A stretch of 64,000 nt of DNA, from NCBI RefSeq assembly GCF_030272615.1, contig NC_081408.1, positions 608,538,173-608,602,172 of the forward strand, read 5' to 3'. Positions 54,561-64,000 of this stretch are shown piece by piece. The number at the start of each line of letters is the position of its first letter. Positions within the stretch are counted from its first letter, which is position 1. Source of the DNA: Cryptomeria japonica. Lineage: Eukaryota > Streptophyta > Pinopsida > Cupressales > Cupressaceae. The notes under the pieces are model-generated. The model saw only the letters and a list, made by a program, of their open reading frames with translations, was not told the DNA's origin and did no database searches. Made by a program: the position numbers and the translations under genes.

Positions 54561-54774
54561 CCCCGGTGAACTACATCAACTTGGCAATCTGACTACTAGT
54601 TTCAATTGCCTCTCACTCAGTGATTTATTGAACACATGCATAGTGTGCCTCCAATAGATGATATGTCCACCCAAAGGAATGCCTCAAAGTTCGCAACCAA
54701 TTCTTCCACCAATCGGTTCATAACTAGGTCCTCTTTGATCAACAAGTTCACAAAATTGCTCTGATACCAATTGA

Positions 54775-55586
54775 TGTAGCCATAACCAGTGAATCCTAAA
54801 AAGAGAACTAGCCAACTTATGCAGCAAGAGTAACACAATGAAAGAAACAATAAAATGTAGAAAGATTACAAAAATGGATCATATTATTGTACTAGAATCT
54901 CTGGTAACCAACTGGCTGTCATCATACAATTATCATAGAACATTCGGTAGTCAACTGGTTACAGGCGGGCTACATGCCAGATACAATCCATCTAGAACTC
55001 TTAGAGTCAAGCAGATCTCAAATCATGAATCTAAATCCTTATTCCGATCTCTATTGTCCTACAAATGATTACATAATACCATATATATACCCTCTGGAAC
55101 ATATCTGAGTCGGCTGCAAAAGATTACATTTACCAATGCAGTTAAAATGAAACATGTAAATAGGTCAACCCCAAGAATGAAAGGAAATTCTCCAAAAAAG
55201 AACCATGAGGAAGTGCAGATCAACAGGAAGGTCAACCAAGGACTTAGGAACATTAAGCAAGACCCTAAATAGATCCACACACCAAGAAACCACTCTGGAA
55301 AAGAATAATCTCAAACTGATAAGACCAAAACTACCCCGAAACCCAAAAACTGTCAAACTAGAAGCAATAGCTTGCTGGAAAAGAATCCAAATAGACTAAA
55401 AATATGGAGTTAAGCACATAAACCAGCCTGGAAACTGAAAATATGCTTTGCAATGAAAAGAAAGCCACCATCGAGACGTACCGATAGGAACACATAAAAC
55501 TGCACACAAAATTGAACAAGAACCAAACTGAAAAGAAATATTTTTGGTTGATGCAAAATTGCTCATAGACCGGGGATGCTCCTACA
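54775..55586 (-). repeat. 5' LTR of the minus-strand gypsy element
   Basis: 812 bp, aligning in order with 51970-52770; both carry TACAATCCATCTGGAACTCT-like and ATTACATAATACCATATATA blocks. Confidence 0.8.
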
Positions 55587-56410
55587 TCAATTCTTATCAA
55601 TTATCTACATAGTTATTGAAAACAATAGATGTGAAGTTTAATATTCGTAAGGAAATTATTAATGCTATTATAAAAGAGATATTTGTTTAATTTATTTGTT
55701 CAACCCTACAAGATCATGAATCGCCTACAATCAAAACACTTGTCACAATGGAGATCAAGTAAGATAGATTTTCTCAAGAGCCCAAGAATTATATTGATGC
55801 ACAAAATATTATAATTAAAATGAGTATAATGAATCTTTATAGAAAGATGAATGAAACCCTAGATACAAAGCCTAAAGGAATATTAAATTAGCTAATGCCA
55901 AGTGTCTCAATAATAATGAAAGAGACAACTTAACCTATTATTAGGCTAACCTAATAAAATATAAAAAGAACCTAAGTTTAGCTTAAGTGAATAAAGTAAT
56001 AAAAGACCTAATTATATAATTATTGAAATAATATCCTAATTACTCCAAGACCACCCTAATATTAATTTAGGGATAAGATAAAAGGCTACTATGAATGCAT
56101 AAATGCAAACATGAATGGGTCTTGATAACAAGGCCTAATTAACTATCCATGAACAAACCAATAAAATATCTCACAACCAAAGTAAGAAAGAAAAGCCTTG
56201 TGGAAAAATAACCCTCTCCAAAGGAGACAAAAAAGAAATGAAAAAGAGTACATCTTACTAAGCATTAAGGACTCCATATATCATCCAAGTATTGAATCGA
56301 TCAAATAGTTATAATCAAATATACCCACCATTGAAGGGAAAGGAAGAGATGTTATATCCCTCTTGAATGAAGAAGCTCCAAAGCCGAAGATGAAGGCTCA
56401 TGGATGAATG
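55587..56410. other. AT-rich stretch, no gene seen
   Basis: Contains no recognised reading frame. It continues across the solo LTR at 56411-57539, so it and the sequence from 57,545 were once contiguous. Confidence 0.5.
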
Positions 56411-57539
56411 TGTTGGCATTTTGATGATGTTTAGTTGTGATTATCATTGATGGACACACACTTATTTGTTATATGAGTTATTCTCAACCGGTACTATGTG
56501 ATGTATTGTTCAAACTGGTATTGTATGCCAGTGTATGCATAGTCTTTGTTTGTTGAAGACTATCGGTGTTTGCAGAAGGAGCTTACTGATCAAAGCATGA
56601 CCGAGGACTTCAAGAGGTACGACGACCCCAAGCGGAAGTCAATATTTTTAAGATCGGAACACTATGTTCTAGTTTACCAGTCTTTGTTTGTAAACCAGTA
56701 ATCGGTATACTGGGTTTTGTTAACCGGCAAACTTGTAAAGTGTGACGAGTTATCATCCACCGACACCGATGCGGTGATTCCGTGTCGTGTTACAAATTGT
56801 GTCTAGATGCACTGTACCTAGGAAATTGTAGTCTAATCTCATTGCACCAACATGAAATCAGATTCCTATATGAGGACATCATGTCTAGGGTTTTATGTGT
56901 GTCAAGTGTTGCGTAAGAAGATTAGGTCTTTGCAAGAAGGTATCTTGTGATAGAGATTGAACGTGCGAAGGATAGAAGACTGAAGTAACGCTACAATGCA
57001 TTAACAAAGAGCTATCAAGGATCTAACTAAGCATTTTGTGCTACTTTCTAGATCACTTACTTGTTGATTACTAATATCTTCAACAAGTCAGAAATCCTTA
57101 ACCGAGTAGGCTTAGTTAAGCCTGTTCTAAATCCTCTAACAAGGTGGTTCATAGTCATGGATCTGAAATCCTTTAACAAGGTAGTCTTTAACATGACTTA
57201 TCTCCTAATAGAGATCAAGATTACTAACACGATCTATTCTCATGAAGAACATTGTAAGGCCTTAACTGGTCTGACCTTAATCGATCTGGTTGCTATTATG
57301 CAGATAGTAGACTTGTGAGTTTTACTCACCATGGTTTTTCCCATTTGGGTTTCCACATCAAAATATCTTCTGTTATGGTGATTGTGTTATTGTGGGTGAA
57401 TGTTTTATTTTCTATTTGGCTTTTCTGTGTATTAACTGGTTTACTGTTTAAAGGGTTATACTAGTCTGCAGTAAAATTGCATAAGTGTTTGGTAAAGTTT
57501 TTGGATATACTAATTCACCCCCCCTCTTAGTATTCATCA
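56411..57539 (+). repeat. Solo LTR with perfect 5-bp target duplication
   Basis: Starts TGTTGGCATT and ends TTAGTATTCATCA, flanked by GAATG at 56406-56410 and 57540-57544. Contains CGGT/ACCGG-type words and the 3' block ATTCACCCCCCCTCTTAGTA shared with other LTRs in the window. No internal region or second LTR, so it most likely arose by LTR-LTR recombination. Confidence 0.85.
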
Positions 57540-57544
57540 GAATG

Positions 57545-60500
57545 TTGAGATGACTCAAGATTGATAAACAATGTCCCTCCCCTTAGGAAGAAACAAATCC
57601 AGTGACCAAGGCAAAAACATTTCCATGAAAGAAGATGAAATGAATTGTCCCATGATGTGTGCCATTAAGGGTGCTCAATAGCCCACATGTGTGAATCACA
57701 AAATGACAAATCAACTAAAGAAGGATCAAACAAATATGAAGATACATTATGAACAACCTCAAAAGGCACTAATGAAGGTGTAATGATAGGAATAGTCAAG
57801 TTTCTATCAAAGAGGAACAAAATATCATTGGTTATGTCCCCAATGTGTGGAGTGTGTGATGTATCAAATAACCTTGCAATATCTCATCCCACATTGTAAA
57901 AACTAGAAGGGAATAATCATTTGGTAAAACTGAATTGATCTCTAAAGAAGTGGGATGGAATGGAGGAAGCACAATGGAAATCTAAGGAATGACGATGGAT
58001 AATTGAATCACACATAGTGTAACATGCTAACTATTCATAAAGAAAATTCTAGATAAATTTACGTTTCTTTCACTAAAAAGGAAATTCTAGCTTTACATAA
58101 ATTGAAAATTTTCAAACTTTTCTAACTATTATAATTAAGATTTGAAATGTAATCTAACAACATTTAAATGGAATTACATTAATAAAATAGTAAATTGTAC
58201 TTTTCTTCTATCATAAGTAAAAATGCAATAAGTAAAAGAGAGGGTTAGACTGTATTGATGTTTTTCTTTCCATTCTAGAATCTTTTACAAGTCTTGATTT
58301 ATTTTGTAGGAGAGAGAGAATCATTAAGGTGCTTTACCTCTAACCACAGACTTGGCGGTCCCTCTTACATCTTCCTTACAAAAGTGGCCCTACCCTTCAT
58401 GAGGGCATAAATACAAGACTAGGCCTCATTGCCATCTAAGCCTAGTGTTTAGAACCTAAATAACTTTGGTCAGTCACACACTATAGGTACCTCCTAAATA
58501 GTATGACTTTCTAACTAAAAATTTTATTTAATTCATGTGAACTAAAGGATGCATGAATAACTCTACGCTATCTTGGCCAAGGTTTATTAAGTTTCAAGCA
58601 TGCTAAATACATCGTCAATGTTCACCACCCTACTTGACTTGTTCATATTTACTCAAGTTCTAGTTAACTTGACTAGGTAGACTTAACTATTGTGACATGC
58701 TAACTGCATTTTGTCAACTACTTATAGAAGAATACTTGACACTTAAGGGGGTGTATTAAGTCAACCGTTGGTTTCAATGTCAATGTATTTATAATGCATG
58801 CAAAGAACTGTTCAAGGGTTACTATTTTGATCATGTTTCGTTTTATTCTTCCACTATAATAACTATATATGGAAGTGTTACTTCTTGGCACTATGCAGGT
58901 GTACATGTATGTGCATCCATGCACATACATGCATATGTGCATGTGTCTTTCCACTTTATTGGCACATCACATATGTGCATCCTTGCACGTACAAGCCTAC
59001 ATTCATGTGGTCTTTATGTTCCTACGCATTCATTAAATATTTGTGTTTCCTTAAAATACTGTAACTGGTTGATCATTACTTAATATAAACATCCAGGCCT
59101 TATTGGCTGATTCAAATGCATTACACATATTGACTCCATATGATCTATCTTGGTCTATCAACCCTTTTATTACAATCACATTGATTTTCTTTAATAGAAT
59201 AGAACTAGATTTTCTTTAATAGAATAGAACTATATTCATACTTCGTTATGCATATTGAGCCCATATGGGCCTATTTCAAGATTGGCAGTCTATATGAATG
59301 TCGTTCATGGCTTGGTGATTAATTAGACAAGAGGTGGACTTTAAATGCAGGCTTATTACTTGTTTTGAGTTCACGATTGAGGGTGTTGGCTCTATTGTTT
59401 TACAAAAGAGAAATCAATATAGCATATATATTATACTCTGGAGAAATCAGAGCCTACATCTCATATGGTAACCCTCATGGTTGATAATAATGGATGTTTT
59501 ACTATCAATAATCCCTGCCTCTAAAGGCCAGATTGCTTAACCAAAACTGATTGATTGAACAATAGAGAAAATGTTATGATCTTGCCACCTTCTTGGCTTT
59601 AACACCCGATGCAAACGTGTCACTGTGAAACTCTTACTACCACTGATAGTAGAGGTAACAAAATAACATCCAACTTTTCAATAGGCTCGGTTAGTACATA
59701 CACGAACATAGAGAATTGGCTAAGAAAGTTGTTACTATGAGTTCATTACTCAAATACAATAAAAGTTATAAGCCCATTTTCAAAATGTTTAAATATTATA
59801 AGTTCATTTCCAAATGTATAAATAGATTTATATTGAAGATGATTAATTAAAAGAAGGCAACTTTCATCAAACCAACTGGTTAATAGGGACTTGACAACAA
59901 AATGACATATTAATAACTTTACCCTAACAATTCTAGGGTAACTAGTAGAGCCCTACAAGGTTACTTATCTCAAGGATCTGACAATGATGGCACTTTTGAC
60001 CTATTCTTGTATTCGTCCCTCTCTCCCTGATGATACTCTCCCTCCTCTCCCTCTGTTCTCTGAGCATGACAGAATCTCCTGCATTGACTTAGACATACGA
60101 AGATAGTTAGACATAAGCTTTCCTCCATACAAGGTATCTATATAACAAAACATCAATTGCTAGAATTAATAACATAATTATGAAAAGCAAACTTAATTAA
60201 AAATGTATGAAAACCTAAGATTATGAAAATAAAAAAGTAGTTTTGATAATAAGAGTGATCATAGAATATTTAATCAAATAGAAGAATTATCTGAAGAAGG
60301 ATGCTATGTGAAAAAAGAGGATGTTGTTAAAAACTATCCATAATTGATGCGATGTGGTCTAGCTATATGCCGCTATGTTGTTGAGGCAATTTCTATGTCG
60401 TCGAGATGTGTTCTTCATGTTTCAATTTTTAGTGGGTGTATCTGAATGCTAGTTGTAAACAGTCGAAGTATTATCATAAAGACTGCATTCGGGACTCAGG

Positions 60501-60780
60501 AAGACAATGAATGAATTGACCAACTTTTCTACTTAATGATATTAGAATTCAACAAGGTCGAGGTGAAGTACATTTTTTAAGAGAAACACGTTGGCCTAAT
60601 AGGATTTTAAGCAAACGTTTAAAAAAGTGTAAAAAGACAGTTATGGTTTCGAGTGGGAATGGGGTTGATTTTAAAAGAGTCAGTTGGGCGGGTATCCTGC
60701 TCATTGTGGGGCACTTTTTCTCATTTTTTTGGGAAGCCCATAAGTTATTTGTCCTTTCCACACAAGACACTCTGATGTGA
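57545..60780. other. Intergenic stretch upstream of the bHLH gene
   Basis: No gene, RNA or clear element is recognised. A 26-bp tandem duplication (TTTCTTTAATAGAATAGAAC) lies at about 59173-59225, and a short ATGCACATA/CATGCATATGTGCATG palindromic patch near 58905-58945. Frames here are short and without similarity to anything I recognise. Confidence 0.5.
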
Positions 60781-60783
60781 CTC

Positions 60784-60792
60784 TTTATAAAC
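60784..60792 (+). promoter_or_regulatory. TATA box of the bHLH gene
   Basis: TTTATAAAC lies 175 bp upstream of the bHLH start codon, in a stretch less AT-rich than the surrounding sequence, which makes it more credible than the (AT)n run at about 60927-60943, only about 25-40 bp from the ATG. Transcription would then begin near 60815, leaving a leader of about 150 nt. Inferred from sequence only. Confidence 0.5.
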
Positions 60793-60869
60793 CTTTGGAC
60801 AGCACCAAGAGGCGCTCTATAGACCTGCAATAGCCACTGAAAACTTAGAAGGCAAGGAGACACAGGTGA

Positions 60870-60991
60870 ATGCAGCTTTTTGTTTTGGAAGTGGCGAAGC
60901 CATGACAAGACATCTACTTGCAAAATATACATATATATATATGGAGTGTCCTGTGTTGGATCCGCAATGGCTACTGCTCCATATACCCTAG
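60870..60991 (+). promoter_or_regulatory. Upstream ORFs in the bHLH leader
   Basis: Two short ATG-started frames lie between the likely transcription start and the bHLH ATG at 60967. uORF1 is 60870-60905 (11 codons plus stop). uORF2 starts at 60902, overlaps the end of uORF1, and ends at 60991, 25 nt inside the main coding sequence in another frame. If the leader starts near 60815, ribosomes would meet both before the main ATG, which commonly lowers translation. Whether they are transcribed is not shown. Confidence 0.4.
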
Positions 60992-63166
60992 GAGGAGAAG
61001 GACTTGAAGCCCACATTATGGATTTCTTAAACAGTGACTCCATCGAACAAGGTCATTTCGTGGAGAGGAATACCAGCATTCCTTCTATACCATTCTCTTC
61101 CTTCAGCATTCCACTCGATCTCATTCAAGGAGAAAAAGAGGACAATGCCTATGCCGCTCTACTTAAAGATCACACGGTTTGTAGATCAAACAATCAATAA
61201 TTATTTTACCACCTCGTCGATTCTCAAAAACAGTAAATAATTGATTTATGTTGTTTTTTTGCAGGCAAATTCTACTGCTACTGCTGCTCCTTATCTAAGT
61301 AGAACAAGTCGAACTGAATCTTCCAGTAGTCACAGTAGGAAGGAAAATGCTCAATCGACCAAAAGGAAGTTCCTCGTCGACATCGACTCTCAAAATGGCG
61401 TTGTATGTATGATTTACATTGATAATTCTAAAAGATATATGTTGAATAATAAGAGATATTTTTCTACAGCTGTTATCAGGATTCAATTGTATAGTTTTCA
61501 AGTCAAACTTATTGACTCATGTTTCATGAGTAGTGGTTCACATGAACCCATCTCTCATGAGAATGAATGGTCCACTAGCACTCATTGATCCCAGTACTAC
61601 TCCAACTCAAGCACATTTTAGTTGGAGTAGTACTCAGATGGGTGACCTCTAGGAAAGGCCCAATGCTTCACCTCTATAAGCATCACCTAAATGCAATGAG
61701 TGCTAAGTGGACTATTCATTCTTATTGGGGATGGATTATTCTGAACCACTACTCATGAAACATGCATCAATGAATTTGACTCTAAAACTACATAGATGAA
61801 TCATGAAATCAATAACATAAGACTTATATTCTAACTTTCCATATTTAATATTGTGCATATGTGCATTTAAACATTTAATAATGACTAATGGGACAAAGTA
61901 TGTAATGTGGATAGAGCAGGCTTTACCATCTGCACTAGCCCGTGGTTACAGATGCCTCTAAGTAATATAAGAGCTTAAACACCTGTTTGTCATTTGATAT
62001 GTTCAAAACTTTGCCTAATAAACAACGTGTCAATTGTTTAATTTCAGAAAAAAATGATAATGAAATAGTTTATATAACCGATAACCCTGTCGTGTAAACA
62101 TCTGATTGATTGACTACTGTAAACCGGTTATTGTTTCACACGTAAATAACGGATTGAATGACCACAATACGGCAGCTGTTTGCGATTTGTAGAATAGATT
62201 AATATATATCTCACCGTCATGCATGCATTCAGGACTCGGAAGACGAGTTTGCCCACATATGCAGAAGACTTGTTTCTCCCAGGAGAAATACTTCATCAAA
62301 AACACACAGAGCTACCCACGTTCACAATTTGTCTGAAAAGGTTTTTTTGTTTTTAACTCTTATGTCCTGTATTGATTATAGAGTTATCATGAGTTTAGTG
62401 TTTTGTTATGAATATTTATTTAGAGATCTAAGTTTTAGGGTTTATTTATTTCTGAAAACCAGAGGCGAAGGAACAGAATCAATGAGAAAATGAAGGCGCT
62501 TCAACTTTTGATTCCTAATTCTCAGAAGGTTAGCTTATTTTCATGGCTTTCATTTCCATAATAGACTGTAGAAGTTTAATGATAGAGGCAGAATCTTTGA
62601 ACTAATATGTAAGTTACTACTTATTTCCGCTGTTTGTGACAGACAGACAAAGCTTCCATTCTCGACGAAGCAATCGAGTACATCGAACAGCTTCAACTTC
62701 AAGTACAAGTAAGTAGCCTCATTAAACACATGAAGTTTCTACAATCCATTGTTAATGATTTCAAAATTCTACTATCCATCACGGATTATAGATAGCTAGA
62801 TATTATAGAGTATGATCCATTATCAAAAAGATATATGCAGTCAAATCTAGAACTTTTGAATTGAAATTGCTCCAAATTTGATTATTCTTGTTCTAAGTTT
62901 TCAAAAGATTAACCTCTCCAAATGTGTTGTAGATGCTTTCCTCTGCAAATAAGATGAACCCATCACATATCTGCTCGGCCGATGCAATCCCATGTTTTCA
63001 GATCCCACAGATGTGCATGAACATGAACTTGGGATTCATGAGAATGGGCATAAACATGACCCATTCCCATTTCCATTCGCACTGTAATAATGGGCTCATC
63101 ACAGTGCCACAGGGAGTTCAAGGATTAAAAATTCTACCATGCGCTAATGCAGGAAACAAAGAGTAA
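60967..63166 (+). CDS. bHLH transcription factor, PIF/SPATULA/ALCATRAZ-like subgroup (six exons)
   Basis: Proposed exons: 60967-61176, 61265-61402, 62233-62340, 62463-62528, 62643-62708, 62933-63166. All five introns are GT-AG and phase 0, giving 273 residues. The basic region spans exons 3-4 (residues about 141-158, HNLSEK then RRRNRINEK) and keeps the E-box-reading triad H147, E151, R155. Helix 1 is KMKALQLLIP; loop and helix 2 are in exon 5 (TDKASILDEAIEYIEQLQLQ). Two consecutive 66-nt exons and a following exon opening with ML match the known structure of this subgroup, whose members bind G-box/E-box DNA as dimers in the nucleus. Exons 1-2 are Ser/Thr-rich, with a basic patch KRK near residue 104, and show no phytochrome-binding APB motif, so SPATULA/ALCATRAZ-like fits better than PIF. 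The C-terminus is rich in Met and His. The start is the first in-frame ATG. The exon 2 donor (GTATGT) is a choice; ending 3 nt earlier is possible. Family call firm, exact member not. Confidence 0.85.
61492..61790 (+). mobile_element. Hairpin element with 5S-rRNA-like core, in bHLH intron 2
   Basis: A 299-bp segment with long imperfect inverted arms: about 61492-61586 matches the reverse complement of about 61695-61790, including TCATGTTTCATGAGTAGTGG on the left and its complement on the right. The centre, 61587-61671, resembles the 3' two-thirds of plant 5S rRNA: GATCCCA, a GGAGTAGTACT block, then AGATGGGTGACCT, which matches the internal promoter box C region. Arms and core together suggest a MITE or a Cassandra-like/SINE-like element that acquired 5S sequence. 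It occupies about a third of the 830-bp intron 2 and touches no splice site. No clear target duplication is seen. Confidence 0.65.
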
Positions 63167-63347
63167 TTTCAGTGTGTATTTGTCTCTAGAAGATAGTAGA
63201 TCTTCAAATATTTTTTCATCTCTTTAAGCTTTAAATCATTTTTAGACACGTTATTGTTTTATTTTCAATTGCAATAGCAAATCTCTCTTCCAAGCACCGG
63301 ACATGTAAAAGTTGAGATAATTTGTACATGACCAAGCCTACGTATTA

Positions 63348-63353
63348 AATAAA
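63348..63353 (+). terminator. Possible poly(A) signal of the bHLH gene
   Basis: AATAAA lies 182 nt after the bHLH stop codon, a plausible plant 3'-UTR distance. AT-rich sequence yields this hexamer by chance, so support is limited. Confidence 0.35.
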
Positions 63354-63725
63354 CGAAATCACTTTCTAATAAAAAATAAATAACTAAGACTTCGTTCAAA
63401 ATGCCTTTTCTCTTATACTATGACTTTAGCTGGTCATGAGCATGCCATTAATTACAATTTGTTAGTTAATTTCTGCATATGGAATCTAAAAGCAATCGCA
63501 CTTTACAAACAAAAAAAAATGATTTAATTATCATAAGCAGTTCTGGACAAAGTAAATCCTTAGAAGATGTAATCAAAATAGGTCTTATATGAAGGCGATT
63601 CTCACTAGGCTCTTTCTCGAACTGAAGAGAACGGAAGTGGGTGGTTCACTAGTGATTGGTGCTGTGCCATTCCAACAGGTGGCAGATCAATTGGAATTGG
63701 AATCTTCGAGATGAGTCTAGAAATT

Positions 63726-63785
63726 GTTCTATCAGTTTTAAATGAGTGAATGAATGTTCTATCAGTTTTAAATGAGTGAATGAAT
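63726..63785. repeat. 30-bp tandem duplication
   Basis: Two adjacent near-identical 30-bp copies containing TCTATCAGTTTTAAATGAGT lie downstream of the bHLH gene. No gene is visible between 63,167 and the window end apart from the 3' UTR. Confidence 0.8.
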
Positions 63786-64000
63786 GTTTGAAGTACATCA
63801 AGGCAGGAATATCTATGCAATTCTGATCCATCCAGCTAATCATCATACGGAATTAAAATAATTGAACAAAAATTCTATTGTCTATATTTATTTTGAGTTT
63901 AAAATAATTATAAAAATAACATTTTTATTCCATTTCATTGGTTCAAATTGCGAACAATAAGCATAAAATTCAAATTTTCTTTTCTTTAAATTACAAATTT

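Larger units (their letters stand above)
51970..55586 (-). mobile_element. Minus-strand gypsy element reduced to gag and protease
   Basis: The 5' LTR (minus strand) is 54775-55586 (812 bp; TGTAGGAGCAT to TGGCTACA read on the minus strand) and the 3' LTR about 51970-52770. The primer site TGGTATCAGAG (complement of 54759-54769) lies five bases inside. The internal region is only about 2.0 kb: gag, one zinc knuckle, a protease and a charged tail; reverse transcriptase, RNase H and integrase are absent. No matching target duplication is visible, and the left LTR ends have drifted. Confidence 0.75.

Noticed and set aside
60549-61043. 164-codon minus-strand frame upstream of the bHLH gene
   Set aside because: It overlaps the promoter, leader and exon 1 of the bHLH gene, has no recognised domain, and its composition is what chance would give.
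61587-61671. Functional 5S rRNA gene
   Set aside because: Only part of the 5S sequence is present, with many mismatches and no 5' third; it is a derived copy.

Overview
This window reads as nuclear DNA of a large-genome seed plant. It is about two-thirds AT and consists almost entirely of nested, decayed transposable elements, with one intact host gene at the right edge (60,967-63,166, six exons, GT-AG introns). A conifer-type genome fits the low gene density and stacked LTR elements, but that is inference; no sequence here fixes the species.

Layout. Positions 1-15,601 hold the 3' end of a Ty1/copia-type element whose 3' LTR (333-15,601) is split by a 14.15-kb DNA transposon (859-15,007). 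The transposon has 21-bp perfect terminal inverted repeats, a 7/8-matching 8-bp target duplication, arrays of 32-bp palindromes near both ends, a decayed minus-strand transposase of an uncommon family (8,939-12,008), a decayed plus-strand companion gene (about 1,380-4,132), and internal satellites. Positions 15,602-19,603 are mostly featureless. Positions 19,604-48,015 form a deep nest. A gypsy element without reverse transcriptase (19,746-33,188) carries a 3.45-kb LTR-like insertion (20,601-24,054), a 963-bp inverted-repeat element (25,295-26,257) and a solo LTR (about 26,778-27,897). Next to it lies a complete but mutated Ty1/copia element (33,502-47,959). Its integrase is split by a gypsy-like LTR (36,942 to about 44,975), which is itself split by a 6.36-kb minus-strand element (38,253-44,612) with 786-bp LTRs, a zinc-knuckle gag and a long second reading frame, but no recognisable pol. 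Positions 51,970-55,586 are a minus-strand gypsy element reduced to gag and protease. Positions 56,411-57,539 are a solo LTR with perfect 5-bp duplications.

The host gene encodes a basic helix-loop-helix factor of the PIF/SPATULA/ALCATRAZ subgroup (273 residues). It has a TATA box, short upstream reading frames, and an intronic hairpin element with a 5S-rRNA-like core.

The best candidates for undescribed biology are the 14-kb transposon, with its unusual transposase and palindrome arrays, and the pol-less 6.36-kb LTR element with its unidentified reading frame. Every transposon gene seen carries stops or frameshifts, so in this copy they look like fossils; mobility would have to come from relatives elsewhere in the genome.
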